Shown piece after piece: positions 11,454-22,647 of a DNA stretch of 64,000 nucleotides. Made by a program: the position numbers and the translations under genes. A model generated the notes under the pieces. That model was not told the origin of the DNA. It made no database searches and saw only the letters and a list, made by a program, of their open reading frames with translations. How positions within the stretch are numbered: the stretch's first letter is position 1; every line of letters begins with the position of its first letter. The DNA comes from Stachybotrys elegans (lineage: Eukaryota > Ascomycota > Sordariomycetes > Hypocreales > Stachybotryaceae): assembly GCA_020746835.1 (NCBI GenBank), contig JAGPNK010000030.1, positions 1-64,000 of the forward strand. Direction: 5' to 3'.

Positions 11454-12396
11454 CTAGAGGGCGACAGCAATGCCAGCAGCAGCCTGTGCTCCGCTGAAGA
11501 CAGCGTTAGACCAGGCCTTGAACGGAGTCATAGTGTCCCCAACGGCATAAACACCCTTAACGCTGGTTTCCTGAAATGGTCCATTGGTCACGTATTCGCC
11601 ACCAGACTGGGTAACCTCAATTCCAAGCTGCTGGGCCCAAGGACCTCGAAGAAGAGTTATCGGGGCATGGCCAATGAAGGCTTCCCTTTTCGATGTGCCA
11701 TCCTCGAAAAGCACCTCGACTGCGTTGTCTTCTGGCCTCTCAGGTGCTCTCTGGATGGCTATAATCTTGCGGTTTTCGGTGTTCCAGGGCTTTTCTTTAA
11801 CCGTAGCCTTCAATGTTTCTTCAAGATCTTCGTTACCACTGGCTAATTGATAGCCAAGGTGCGACATATGGTAGGTAAACTGTGGCATTGCAATCCAGTC
11901 CATGGCAAGGACACCGCAGTGTCTGTTGCTGGGGTCCTTGGTATAGGCCTGTGCAAGGAGATTGTGGAAACTATGCTTATCAATATAGGTCGGTAAGATG
12001 GGTGTAAGCGAAACAAGTTGTTTGGCACTCCGCATAGCTATCCGCAGCGGGGAATTGGTGCATAACACCACTGGCCAGGATAAGCTTCTTGCCGTGATAA
12101 GCCTTTTCGTTCTTGTCAGTGGCCTTGAATCCGCTGTCGACCTTCTTGACATGCGTCACTTCAATGTTGACTGCGGTGTAGTCATCATAGGCAGTGAGCT
12201 CGCCGCGGAGGTGATTGATGAGTTCCATGGGAGACTTGCCCTCTGCCCCAGAGATTCCATAGAGCTTGGCCGACGGCAGGGCACGAGAGTCATTGATATC
12301 GAAGACTACGACAGTGTGGTGCTGGCGGACGGGCGTCAGGGCGGCAGAGAGACCAGCTGGGCCGCCGCCAATGAAAAGAACATCAACCAGGGACAT
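11454..12396 (-). CDS. Thioredoxin-reductase-like FAD/NAD(P)-binding protein lacking the CxxC pair
   Basis: Two exons (12396-12029, 11970-11454) separated by a 58-bp intron give 294 residues; the donor GTGCCA is weak. The FAD-binding motif GGGPAGLSAA is near residue 10. ILASGVMHQFP precedes the region where fungal TrxR-like enzymes read FHCLFCHGY; here the spliced sequence is FHNLLAQAY, so both redox cysteines are replaced by Asn and Ala. The C-terminal FAD motif GVYAVGDTMTPF is intact. Length is typical for GliT-type flavoproteins. It should bind FAD but cannot do classical dithiol/disulfide exchange. It could be an oxidase-like relative. If the weak donor is wrong, the cysteines are still absent, because ORFs on either side lack CxxC at that position. 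Confidence 0.8.
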
Positions 12397-13471
12397 GGTG
12401 TAAGCTAGGGATGAGCGATGAGAGTGCAGGAGAGGGTACCAGATGCGATATGGTAGGAGGGGATCAGATGCCTTAATTTATAGGGAAAATAGAAGACGAA
12501 AGACACATTGGGACGCGACAACGAAACTCGACAGGCCGCTCAAGGCGCAGGATCACTCTCCAGCGGCGCCCGGAGGATTCGGAGGCTGAAGTTGGCACAA
12601 GTATCTGCTCATTGGAAAAGTACCATGGCCAGAATCAATCGGTGATCTGTTCGTAGTGAAGGGATTGTTACCGCGCCCCGAGAACAGCCAGGGATTAGAG
12701 CATGGAATAGGAATGTGGTGAAATTGTCATGTCAATAGGGAACTGAACCGGGGGCCGGGTTGCTCGGTTGCCGGGTGCTCAGGTGCCTGTCTGGCTGCGC
12801 TACCACCTACACAGAATGCAAATCCTCCATTGCTTTTCCCATTTAAATCCATCACCTCGCTAGTTCAAAGACGCTGCTGCGATGGAGATAATAGAAAGTG
12901 CGGACCCATGAATACTACATTTCGAGACTCAATACGCTGAGAATGACGACGTGTATATAAAGGGAGACAGTCCCCCATCTCTTCCGTCACTGAATATTCA
13001 ACTTAATTCCTTCATTGTAGCACAATACACCACGTTGGAAATCAGGGCCCACGTTTCGGATCTCAGGCTCACACTGTCCTTCGCTGTTAAACCACTAAGC
13101 TTGTTACAGGCACCAACCTACAAGTCGCCAAAAGGAAGTGCTGAATGAAGAAATGAATATCATGGTACTACTTGGCCTAAACCTAAAGTAGGTCCTACCG
13201 AAACCGTAGGGGCAGGATCAAAGACAGACAGTTCAATCTAGCACAACGTCCACACTCAGAGGCACCAGCCGGATCCACAGGTAGCCACTTTCATTACGCA
13301 TATCTTACCCGTATCCGCCCATACTTAGCTTTTCCCCATAATTCTCCCTTCACCCCGCCCGTAGCAACTACACGTCTATTAATATAAAGCCACCGGCCAC
13401 CCGATATTGTCAACTCACATTCCCAAGAGGCTAGACTTTCGGCCAGACGATTTTGTTCCACGACTACAGTT
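12397..13471. other. Divergent promoter region, 1.07 kb
   Basis: This lies between the flavoprotein gene and the ankyrin gene. TATAAAT on the minus strand (12476-12482) lies 80 bp upstream of the flavoprotein start. TATAAAG (13383-13389) lies 83 bp upstream of the ankyrin start. No gene was seen inside. Confidence 0.6.
13383..13389 (+). promoter_or_regulatory. TATA-like element of the ankyrin gene
   Basis: TATAAAG lies 83 bp upstream of the ATG at 13472, in a suitable position for a fungal core promoter. Confidence 0.45.
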
Positions 13472-14191
13472 ATGGCATTTTACGGCGTAAAACTGCCATT
13501 CCGGCCTACGGAAAATGAACAAAAGGAATATCTCCAGGATCCCTCAATGGAGGACAATGTTGTCAAGGAAATTCTGGGCCGTGCTCGAGCCGGCGACATG
13601 GCCATCTTCTCCCTTTCCCCAGGAAAGTTCACGCAGATTATTGATCCTGACACCGGCGACTCACTTCTGCATGTGGCTGTTCGGTTGGCCTCGTTGGAAG
13701 CTGTCAATACCATAATGGCGTGCTTTCGACGCGGGAAGCGCGTCTTTTCTGTCTGGTCACGTCACGCATTGCTCGTTCACCAAAACCACGATGGAGACAC
13801 TGCGCTTCACATCGCCGCACGCTCGGGGAACCAGCTTCTTCTGACCATGCTCTTTCGATATCTCTGCTCGCACTGGTCGGCCGAGTGTCCCGAGGAGGTG
13901 GAGATGGACGACGGACCACCGGAAAAGGACATCTACCCCGAGGATATCGATGAATCGGCCTCTGCGCCTGCCTTGTTGGTTATCCTCACCAAGAATCGCG
14001 CAGGGCGTGACGCTGCGGCCGAAGCTAGACAAGCAGGGCACGACGATCTGGCGCAGTGGCTGGAGGATGTAATGCAGAGATATGACCCCGACAAGACTCG
14101 ACGGACGGATGAAGGTGTGGCTGAATTGATTGCGTTGGTCAAGGCTGAACATGGACACGACGCTATCGAGCAAAGGCGACAATTGATGTAA
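13472..14191 (+). CDS. Ankyrin-repeat protein (239 aa)
   Basis: This is a single exon. Two ankyrin-type units are visible: DTGDSLLHVAVRLASLEAV (about residues 62-80) and NHDGDTALHIAARSGNQLL (about 105-123). A third, weaker helix pair (RDAAAEARQAGHDDLAQWL) follows near residue 180. Between them is an acidic linker. There is no signal peptide or membrane segment, so it is probably a cytosolic or nuclear protein-binding scaffold. The start has an upstream TATA-like element. Its 3' end faces the metallopeptidase gene, whose stop is only about 100 bp away, so the transcripts probably overlap. The binding partner is unknown. Confidence 0.85.
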   Translation: MAFYGVKLPFRPTENEQKEYLQDPSMEDNVVKEILGRARAGDMAIFSLSPGKFTQIIDPDTGDSLLHVAVRLASLEAVNTIMACFRRGKRVFSVWSRHALLVHQNHDGDTALHIAARSGNQLLLTMLFRYLCSHWSAECPEEVEMDDGPPEKDIYPEDIDESASAPALLVILTKNRAGRDAAAEARQAGHDDLAQWLEDVMQRYDPDKTRRTDEGVAELIALVKAEHGHDAIEQRRQLM

Positions 14192-14292
14192 ATACGACAT
14201 TTTACAGTGAGTGGATAGAGATTACCCTGTCTGCGTGTCTTCCAAAGCTGGTTGGGGTAGAAAGCAAAGACGAATAATACACCCATCATCCC

Positions 14293-15531
14293 TCAGCCTT
14301 GAGTTGTGTAGCCCGTGTAAAACTCGACTTTCCAGCCATTCTTCTCCCCACTATGGATCGTGTAATCGTAGGCGACGGCAACGTTGGCATATGTCTCGGG
14401 GTTCTGCGACGCCTTATCCCAGTCTAGCTTCAACATTTCATCCAAGTCGTAAACCTCGCCGCCGTCAGGAACCGTTTCTTCATTGCCCAAGACGAGGTGA
14501 AACAGTTCATGGAACAAGGTTATAGACGTGGGGTAGAGTTTGTTAAGCTGCTGATCGCCCACCTGGGTCGCGTCCCGTCTCTTAGGAGTGAGCCCCGGGG
14601 ATCTCAGCTTGACGACCCTCTTGTTGGATAGGGCCCCATTGGTGGTACCCAGTGATGTAGGGCAGAGAGTGATGGTACTCGCGGGTGTGACATGCTGAGT
14701 AGCGGCACCACTCCCTGTACTGGTGCAGTAGCCCTTGTCCTTACCGTAGTATTGGTCGAAGATGTATACACCTTGTTGCTTCACCCAATACTAGCAACAT
14801 CTTGTAAGTCTAGTAACGAAGAGAGATGCCGTGTGGGAAACTCACTGGGACGACCTTGGGGTTTTTGACGCCGGCCTCGCGCAACTGTTCCTCCTGGTTT
14901 TTTTGTGCCTCCCTGTAATCCGCGACGTCCTCAATCGTCGCGACAAAGCCATCACCGGCCGGGTTCTCCTCCATCAAGTTGCGGCCTTCTGTATCCCATG
15001 CCAAATCTTGCATAGTCTTCTTCTCCAACCATGTGTGGAAGCAGTACAAGTATGGCTTCTCGACCGACTCGCCATAATTGTACCGGCCGCCTTTCTCAAC
15101 CCAGTCTCGGACAGCCTCGAAAGTACCTATAAGTCGATGTAGCGTCAGCGTGCTGGCGATTTCAAAAGTTGGGTTTCCAGAGAATGAGGGGAGACACAGG
15201 GGAAGTACCAACCTCTAATCAAGGCCAAATTGTTGTCGGTCAGAGGATCATCTCCATTTTTGAAGAATGCGTTCAGGAGGCGACTGGCTTCGGGCTTACT
15301 GTGGAAGTCATCGACGAGCTTGATTCCAGTCTCGGCCAGAGTGAAACATTCGTTCCAAATGGCATTGAAGTTTGCCTTGCCGAGCCATCCACAGTTTCCG
15401 TTGGCTTTCTTCTGATCTTTGTCGGTCGTCTCATCCAAGAGAATATGAAAACGATCAGTGATATCAAGAGCGGCGTGAACAGCAGGAGACAGGCCAAGCA
15501 CCAAAAAGGCGCAGAGGCGGAAGGGCAACAT
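14293..15531 (-). CDS. Secreted HExxH metallopeptidase (365 aa)
   Basis: Three exons (15531-15213, 15126-14846, 14790-14293) join in frame. The signal peptide is MLPFRLCAFLVLGLSPAVHA. The zinc motif LFHELFHLVLG is near residue 280 and is followed by NPETYANVAVAYDY, the Asn-x-x-x-Tyr segment also seen in deuterolysin-like fungal proteins. Cysteines in the N-terminal half suggest disulfides. It probably cleaves proteins outside the cell; substrate unknown. It is divergent in sequence from the 7083-8349 metallopeptidase but shares the same layout. A TATA-like element on the minus strand lies near 15631-15637, about 100 bp upstream. Confidence 0.82.
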
Positions 15532-17340
15532 GCTGTCTCTGTCAAAGGTGGCCGAGGTAGAATTGCCGCGACAAGGACACGAAGGACAGCGCGTCGTGGT
15601 AGCTTCTGGGGAGGCTGTGGAGGTCAGGTATATTTATTGCGCCTTGTTTACTTGCAGAACCATGCTGTGAATACTGTTGCCCCATTCTAAGAACAGAAAC
15701 CTCTCCATCGGACGTTTTCCGGTTTAAGGCAAGGCTAATCTTGAGCTGAATTGAGTCAGGATCTACTTCATGATCTCGCTTGTACGGCCTATGCCGCCCA
15801 TGCTTCTGTATTAATTGCTACCCACACAAGCCTAGAAAGAAAACGTTGCAAGGTGGGGTTCAAGCTGCGCAAGTCTGCACGTACTTCCAAGAAAAAAAAA
15901 AGACATAATGGTCTGATTTTTTTTCTGGAAATACTTCTTCCGGCTGCTGCCATTGGTGACATGGGATCATACGGTGCCACAGCGTAAGGCTGTGGAGATC
16001 TTTCTTCTCGGTCTTGGCCCGGAAGGATCAAGTTAGTGGCAAGAAACAGCTGAGGTATAATCATCCTGTGTCCAAGAAGTAAGGGGCTAGGCAGATTATC
16101 ACTGTCCCTGGCGCCCAGGGCCTGAGTCGTGAATGGGAATCTGAAAATTCCCACGACCACCGGGATGCTGTATCTCGCTTGCGTCTGTTGGGCAATCCTT
16201 CTCCGCGGCCCTGTAGACCTCGGCTCATGTGGTTGCGCGAATCCGTTGTGGAGAGGTGGGACTACCGAAGTCCCTTCTTGACCGAGGCTTGCAAGGCAAG
16301 GATTCGATTTTTAGAACAAACTTATTATGTATTTGCTACTAGTTGCTCGACCGAAACACTACCTAGCTAAAGTTCCAAAGTCCAAATCTCCACCCTCCGA
16401 TCAACCCGGTTGGTGCTGGTAGGTCATTTCGAGTGTGACGAGAACAAGGCAACTGTATCTTTACTTGTTTTCCACCAAGCAGTGTACGTCTGCAACCATT
16501 CACAAGATGCCACCATACAACTGCCTACATTATCATACGTAGGCTCACGTCCCCCCTTAGTCTCGCAATCTCTTGTGATTTCTGTAAATACAAGCCCAAG
16601 ACACAGAATCGTCAAAGTCCTTCGTGATTCTCGTAGACCACGTCAAAGTGCCAGAGAATCCTGCCGGTCTGTGCAGAGTGTTGCGCGGCTACTCCTGATA
16701 TCGTCACAACATCGTATCCGAGTCTGCTGAAGACAAAAAACCCTGGCTATTGGTCATGAGATGGAGCCTGTCCATGCCTGCCGTCAGCGCGCCCCATTCT
16801 TGACTGCAGACCCATTAGATATCTGGCCCATGCATGCGCGTATATCACACACCGGCGCTAATAATGGGGAAACTAGTGCTAGCCGTGGATTTAATTTTGG
16901 CAGTGTCCTTGCATCTCGCAAGTCAAAAGTTCAACCCAACTAGCCCTACGGGGAGTCTTGTCCGAAGCTTATTTTTACGCAGTCACATTCTACGTGGAGA
17001 TTGATTAAGGATCAAGGCTGAGGATACTATGACTACAAAATGCAGGCATCGACAAGACTAGTTTGAATCCTTCGTGCATGACCCTAGCGGCAGCGGCAGC
17101 AGTCGAGATCATGCCATGGCTCGTTTCGGCCTTGGGCCGGCCGATGATTCGACAGGCTATCCACACAGAAAGTCTTTGGCGGGATCACCTTTTCATCCCA
17201 AGAGATATTGCCGTAGATGGCAACGGCTTATATGAAAAGCCCATCTCTCTGGATGAGTGAGGTCTCAGCAGGGCTTCACACGGCTCTGGAGGTCGTCTTT
17301 GTTTTACATTCCTTTCTTCTATACCATACCCACGACTCTC
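15532..17340. other. Intergenic, 1.8 kb
   Basis: Nothing recognisable was found apart from the promoter of the flanking genes. There is a short poly-A/poly-T run near 15890-15925. The ORFs here lack motifs and splice support. Confidence 0.5.
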
Positions 17341-20300
17341 ATGGTCTACCTTTCCTATCAGGGCGCTATTGCTTCGGCAATGGTGCTCCTGAGTACTATG
17401 GTCTCGCCGGCCATGGCGCTGCCGAGCCTCCGCATCATGCCTCTTGGTGATTCCATTACCAAGGGCAATGGCTCCAGTGACCGGAACGGCTACCGGAATC
17501 GTCTTCGCCAGATGCTCCGCGATCAGAAAGCTGCGGTAGACATGATTGGTACCCAACAGATGGGCAGCATGGAAGACAATGACCATCAAGGCCATAGCGG
17601 AAAGATGCTCGCCGACATTAACGGGTACTGGAAAGAATCCATCCAAGCCCGGCCAAACGTTGTCCTCGTTCATGCTGGCACCAACAACATGGACTTGGAA
17701 GTGGACCTTGCGGGATCTCCAGGTGTGATGGAGGACATCATTGACGGCCTGCTTCGGAACGCGCCAGATGCCACTGTCGTGGTCATGCCCGTCATCTGGG
17801 CCAAGGATTCTCGCATGCAAGCCAACACGGATGCTTTCAACGAAAAGGTCAAGAGCATCGTCGAGACGAGGCAAAGTGCTTCTAAGCATGTGCTTCTCGC
17901 CCCGACCGACATCACGGCGGATGATCTCAGCGACAAGAAGCATCCCAACAATAAGGGATACCAGAAGATGGCCGAGTCATGGTTCGAGGCCATTCTCGAG
18001 GCTGATAGCAAAGGCTGGCTGAAGGAGCCGGTCAAGGTCGATGCCGATGACCTTGAAGGAATGGGTCTCGGCACCCATGGCGGACTCAGTAAGGGCGAGG
18101 CCTGCTCTGGGCGCATATGGGAGAAAAAGGGCCCAGTGTTCAATGCGCGCGTGTGGAAAGAAGCCGGCGAGATTAGCAGCTCGTCACCCAACTTCCGTCG
18201 GGACAAACTGCATCTAGCTGATCTTAACGGCGACGGCAAGGCGGATTACATCCTGGCCGATGACGATGGCACAATCCGCGCTTGGCTCTACAATGGCTAC
18301 TTTGGCATCGTCCACCATTGGAAAAGTCTAGGCGAAGTCAACCCGGATTGGAATTCGGTCGAAGGCAAAATGGTTCGCTTTGCAGACGTCGACAACGATG
18401 GTAAGGCTGACCTCATCGTCCTCTACTCGGATGGCGCCGCCAAAGTCTGGAAAAACGTCGACAATGGAGCGAAATTTGAACCTCTGGACTCCAAATGGGC
18501 GACAGGTCTGGCGCCCCGGGACAAGGTCAGCTTCCGCGACATGGACGGGGATGGCTATGCCGACTATGTCATCACATATAGCGGCGGCGCAGTCGAGTGG
18601 GCGCGCAACACCCACAACAACGGCAAGGACAGGAGCAAGAGGAACTGGGAGACGGCCCAGGTGATTGCGCCAGGCCCAGCAGGCATCCCTGCCAACTCGG
18701 CAAAGCTAGCAGACATCGATGGCGATGGTCTTGCAGACTACCTGGTTGTGTATGCTGGTGGTGCCGTCAAAGCGTTCCGCAATACCGGCAGCCTCAATAG
18801 GCAGGGCCGTAACTGGCAAGACTTGGGTACCATCGCTCCCGGTGTCAACGGTGTGACTGGCGACATGATCCGCTTCGCCGACATGGACGATGACGGTTAC
18901 GCCGACTTCCTTGCCGTGGCAGATGACGGGTCTATCCGCATGTGGAAAAACATGGGTATTGTTGGAGCCAAGGGTTCAAGTCTGCGCTTCGCGGATCTGA
19001 CTGGTAACGGCAAGGCAGACGTCATATTTGTCGACGGCAAAGGACGCGCTCTGGCGTGGCTGAACAAGGGCATTGCCGATTGGGAGTCTATTGGCGAAAT
19101 TGCCCCAGGCCTGGACGAGGACCTTTCGTCGGCGAGAATTGAGTTTGCCGATGTCAATGGCGACAAGAAGGCCGACTACCTGGTCATTTATGGAGGCGGT
19201 GCTGTAAAGGCTTACCTCAACAACGGCAACATCCCCAAGACAGGTGATGGCCGTATCTGGCAGAACGCACTCACCATATCTCCGGGCGTGGGAGAACCTG
19301 GGGATAAAGTCAGGTTTGCGGATTTGAACGGTGACGGATACGACGATTATCTCGTCATCTATGATGGAGGTGCAGTCAAGGCTTGGCTGAACAACCAGAA
19401 CATCCCACCCAAGGACGGCCAACGCATCTGGCGGGACGGATACACGGTCGCTCCCGGTGTCGGAGAGCCCGGCAGCAAGATTCGCTTCGCGGATCTCTCG
19501 GGAGACGGCAAGGCAGAGTTCATTGTGCAGTACGAAGGCGGCGCGGCCAAAGGATACTTTAACATGGGCAACATTCCTGACGCAGGCAAGCCCAGGAGCT
19601 GGGTCGACGTGGGTGTGGTCGCTGGCGGCGTGTCTCCTCAAGGGCCGGTCCGGTACGCTGACCTGGACGGCGATGGCAAGGCCGACTACCTTGTCGTCTT
19701 TGGCGACGGCTCTGTGAATGCTTACATCAACTCTTGTGACTGGAATCAGCCACCCATGTCCGGTGGCGGCGACAACCCCGTCGGTGGTGGTGGAGGTGGA
19801 AGCGGAAACGGCGATAATCCTGTTGGGGAGGGACCGCCGTCAGGAGGTGGCGATGAGGATGGGGATGGCAAACCCGACGACCAGACGCCTCCGGAAGTGA
19901 CCAACGGAAACTGCAGCGGCCCTGGCTGCGATGAGGGCAAATGTACCGGTAAGTCTGCCCATGTTCCGCTCGTGTCCAAACTGGGCAACTTTGCTAATGT
20001 GGTATTTGTGTCTTCCAGATGTGCTCTGTGCTAGTTTCGGATGCGAAGGTGACGACTGTGTCAATGGCAAGTGTACTGGCCCCTCGTGTACTCCCGTTGG
20101 CTGCATTGGGCCCGGTTGCAAAAATGGAGTGTGCAGCGGATCTCGCTGCGTAACCTCTGGCTGCTTCGGTCCCCATTGCATACTTGGAGGCGGCGGAGGC
20201 GGCGGAGGAGGTCACAGATGCACTGGCCTCAGCTGTATTGCCATCGGTTGCAAAGGCCCCGACTGTGAGCCCAATGGACTATGCAGTGGCCCCAAGTGCT

Positions 20301-21325
20301 CCATCAATACATGCGTCGGCACCGGCTGCATCGACGGTATCTGCATTGGTGCCGGCTGTGCAGCGGGCGGTGGTCAGTCAGGAGGCGAGGAATCCAGCGT
20401 GAGTACCGGGTCCCTCCTTTACAATCTTGCCCAACAGCTGTTCAGATACTGACTGTTTATCAGCCGGATGATTGCACCACTGTCACTTTCCCAACATGTG
20501 GCACGTTTTGTCAAGCGATGCCAACAACGACAAGGTGTTCCTCCACATGTAGCAGTAGGTGAACCCCTTATCTAGCTTGTGAAGCATTCCGCCATCTAAC
20601 TGCTCATAGCCATCGAAGCATGCACAACAGAAACAGACTGGGAATCCACTGTGACGCCAGCCCCGGCTTACACGATTGGCGTCATGGAGCTATGGCCCGA
20701 GATTGAGTACCCAGACCCCGACCTTCCCGACGCCGCCAGCTCCGCTCTCTCCTCCCTAAGCAAGATTGGTGATTTCGTGCCAGGCCCTACGAGAACATCG
20801 CCCAGCGATGCCTGCACTACACAGACTTCTAAGCCATACCCTACCCTCGATTCCGCGGAGATGGGTGAGGCGTACTGCTTCGGCAGCATCCGCGACTGCG
20901 GCCAGCCTCCACGTGTGCCCTTCGACAAAGCAGACGCCGAAGCGGCCGTCGCCCGTTTCTGCCAAGCTGGGCACGTCCTCGAATTAAACCAAAACAGTGT
21001 CTTCTCCGAATACACCAACTGGGACAACAGGAACATTGTTTACGCCACCGCTCAGCGGGTATTACCCCCCGACAGCAAAAGGTGCGGCTCCAACGACGAT
21101 ATTCGCTACAGTGACACCGATGAGTGCTACCGGGGCTTCATGGCCAATTTCTTCTGCGATGACGAGACAGGCAAATCGACGAAAGTAAGCTATGGTGGAG
21201 GATATGTCTTTGCTTCTGGTAAGGGCTGCGTGTCGCTCACCCTTGAGGCGTTCGAGGTGTTTGAAGAACCTTCTTCTATGGGTGATCGCAGGTCACGCGT
21301 GAGAGGATTGGGGGGCAGATTCTGA
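17341..21325 (+). CDS. Large secreted SGNH hydrolase with ten VCBS/FG-GAP repeats and Cys-rich tail
   Basis: Four exons (17341-19948, 20019-20398, 20464-20554, 20610-21325) give 1264 residues. The frame is open upstream of 17341 but 17341 is its first ATG, and it starts a signal peptide ending SPAMA. The SGNH/GDSL esterase domain (about 30-230) shows all blocks: LGDSITKG (Ser), the Gly of HQGHSG, HAGTNN and DKKHPNNKG (Asp/His). Ten repeats of the form FADxxGDGxADY follow (about 295-795), a calcium-binding beta-propeller pattern. A Gly-rich linker leads to Cys-rich repeats of CxGPxC and NGxC type (about 855-1000), then a terminal domain starting CTTVTFPTCGTFC. It likely acts as a secreted carbohydrate esterase with an adhesive or glycan-binding propeller; the substrate is not visible. 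Confidence 0.9.
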
Positions 21326-21851
21326 GTTTTATCTCAAGTGTAAAAGATTCTCATAGTAACGTCATTAACAACCAATTACCTCTTTCGATTGAAATCATTG
21401 TAGCAGGGTCGTCTATGGAATGTAGATCAGATAGTCTATCTCTTGGCATTACCCCTGAAAAGGGGGCAAGACCCCCGCGCTTCAGCTGAAGCTCTGAAGT
21501 TGGCACGCTGGCATTAATGTGCGGCTAGCTGCAATGGCATTTGATGCTCTAACATCGGCCTATTTGGGATCATCTGTTATCAATCCTTCCTTGGCAAGAT
21601 GACTTTGGGAATTATAATCTGCTTTACTTATTAGTATCCCCCATAAGCATACACTCAGATGTGTTATTCCATATAATAACGTAACAGTAGCAACAGCTGC
21701 TAAGCTATAGATGAGCTGAATGATTATGCTAAAGGGGTAAAAAGTATATAATGCCATAATGTTTCAACCATTACTTAGCTCATCTTACCAGAATCATACT
21801 CAAAGCCTCATCATACTATTCTATTCAGTAACAGCCAGTGCACTTGTCAAA
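21326..21851. other. Intergenic, 0.5 kb
   Basis: It contains a small palindrome (CTTCAGCTGAAG, near 21480) and a TATA-like element at 21743. No gene was seen. Confidence 0.5.
21743..21750 (+). promoter_or_regulatory. TATA-like element of the 62-residue secreted peptide gene
   Basis: AAGTATATAATGCC contains a good TATATAA box about 105 bp upstream of the ATG at 21852. Confidence 0.45.
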
Positions 21852-22092
21852 ATGCACTTCAATTTGGCCTCCGTTGTTTCTGCGATTGTTGTGAGCACTG
21901 CAGTTGCTGCCACCCTGCGTAAGTCCCGGCTATGGCCTTTGTGAAGCTGCCACTGACATCAAATATGAAGATGAAGCTCCTCGTTCACTCATCACTGGTG
22001 TTTGGAATGCTCTGGCCGGACTCCAAGAGGTTCTCGGTGTTATAGCGGTCGAAGCCAAGCTTGATGACCTGCTGGGGAACTCATTAACATAG
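21852..22092 (+). CDS. Short secreted peptide (62 aa), possibly truncated
   Basis: Two exons (21852-21918, 21971-22092) with a GTAAGT donor and a CTGAC branch-like sequence join in frame. The signal peptide is MHFNLASVVSAIVVSTAVAA. The mature part of about 40 residues has no cysteine and looks amphipathic (GVWNALAGLQEVLGVIAVE). It resembles the N-terminal helix of hydrophobic-surface-binding-type secreted proteins, but it is too short to say. A dispersed 166-bp repeat begins 16 bp after the stop, so the original 3' end may have been lost to insertion. A TATA box upstream supports a real promoter. Confidence 0.55.
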
Positions 22093-22107
22093 ATAAGAGG
22101 CTTATAT

Positions 22108-22273
22108 GGGATTTCCCGTTCGTATGCCCCAATGGGATACAGACCAGTGACTTCGAGCAGGCCCCCTCTGACAATAAAGACAATATTAAATCAATAGATA
22201 ATAATTGGTTAGAAAGTTCGATTAAGAAAAGCTTGTGGCTGCGGCGGATGTTAAAGTTTTCCAGCCACCGCAA
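22108..22273. repeat. Dispersed 166-bp repeat, copy A
   Basis: It matches 37954-38119 over 166 bp with no gaps and about 10 substitutions, nearly all transitions. Both copies start GGGATTTCCC and end near CCAGCCAC(C/T)GCAA. It looks like a fragment of a transposable element mutated by C-to-T changes; the family is not recognised. Confidence 0.8.
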
Positions 22274-22647
22274 CCATATAGGCGTATAGAGCCTATTGAG
22301 GTACCTACATACATCATGTCAGTGGTCGATCTTATGTATTTCTATTGGCCACTATACATTTTTTCTTATTATATTAAATTTTTCACTCTTCCTGCGAACT
22401 TGGGTTGCTAAGAATCGTCGGTACTTCCCGTCAGCCACAAATAACACAACGGTTTATCAATCTCAATCGAACGTGCATATCTCGTTAGTTACATATTTTG
22501 AGTACTTTTTTCTCTTTCTTCTTTTACGTGATCGTCGGCAATGATTTAAAGGTGAACGCAATCGCTGCTGGCAGAAAATATCTACACCACCCAACAAAAA
22601 CAAACCCACCAAAAACTCAAAAGAAACAGACGACCTCAGTAGTCACC

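Noticed and set aside
17257..17340. Start of the SGNH-VCBS gene at 17257
   Set aside because: The codon there is GTG. The first in-frame ATG is 17341 and it begins a signal peptide.
17185..17943. 252-codon minus ORF over the SGNH domain
   Set aside because: It is antisense to the clear GDSL motifs and has no family sequence of its own.
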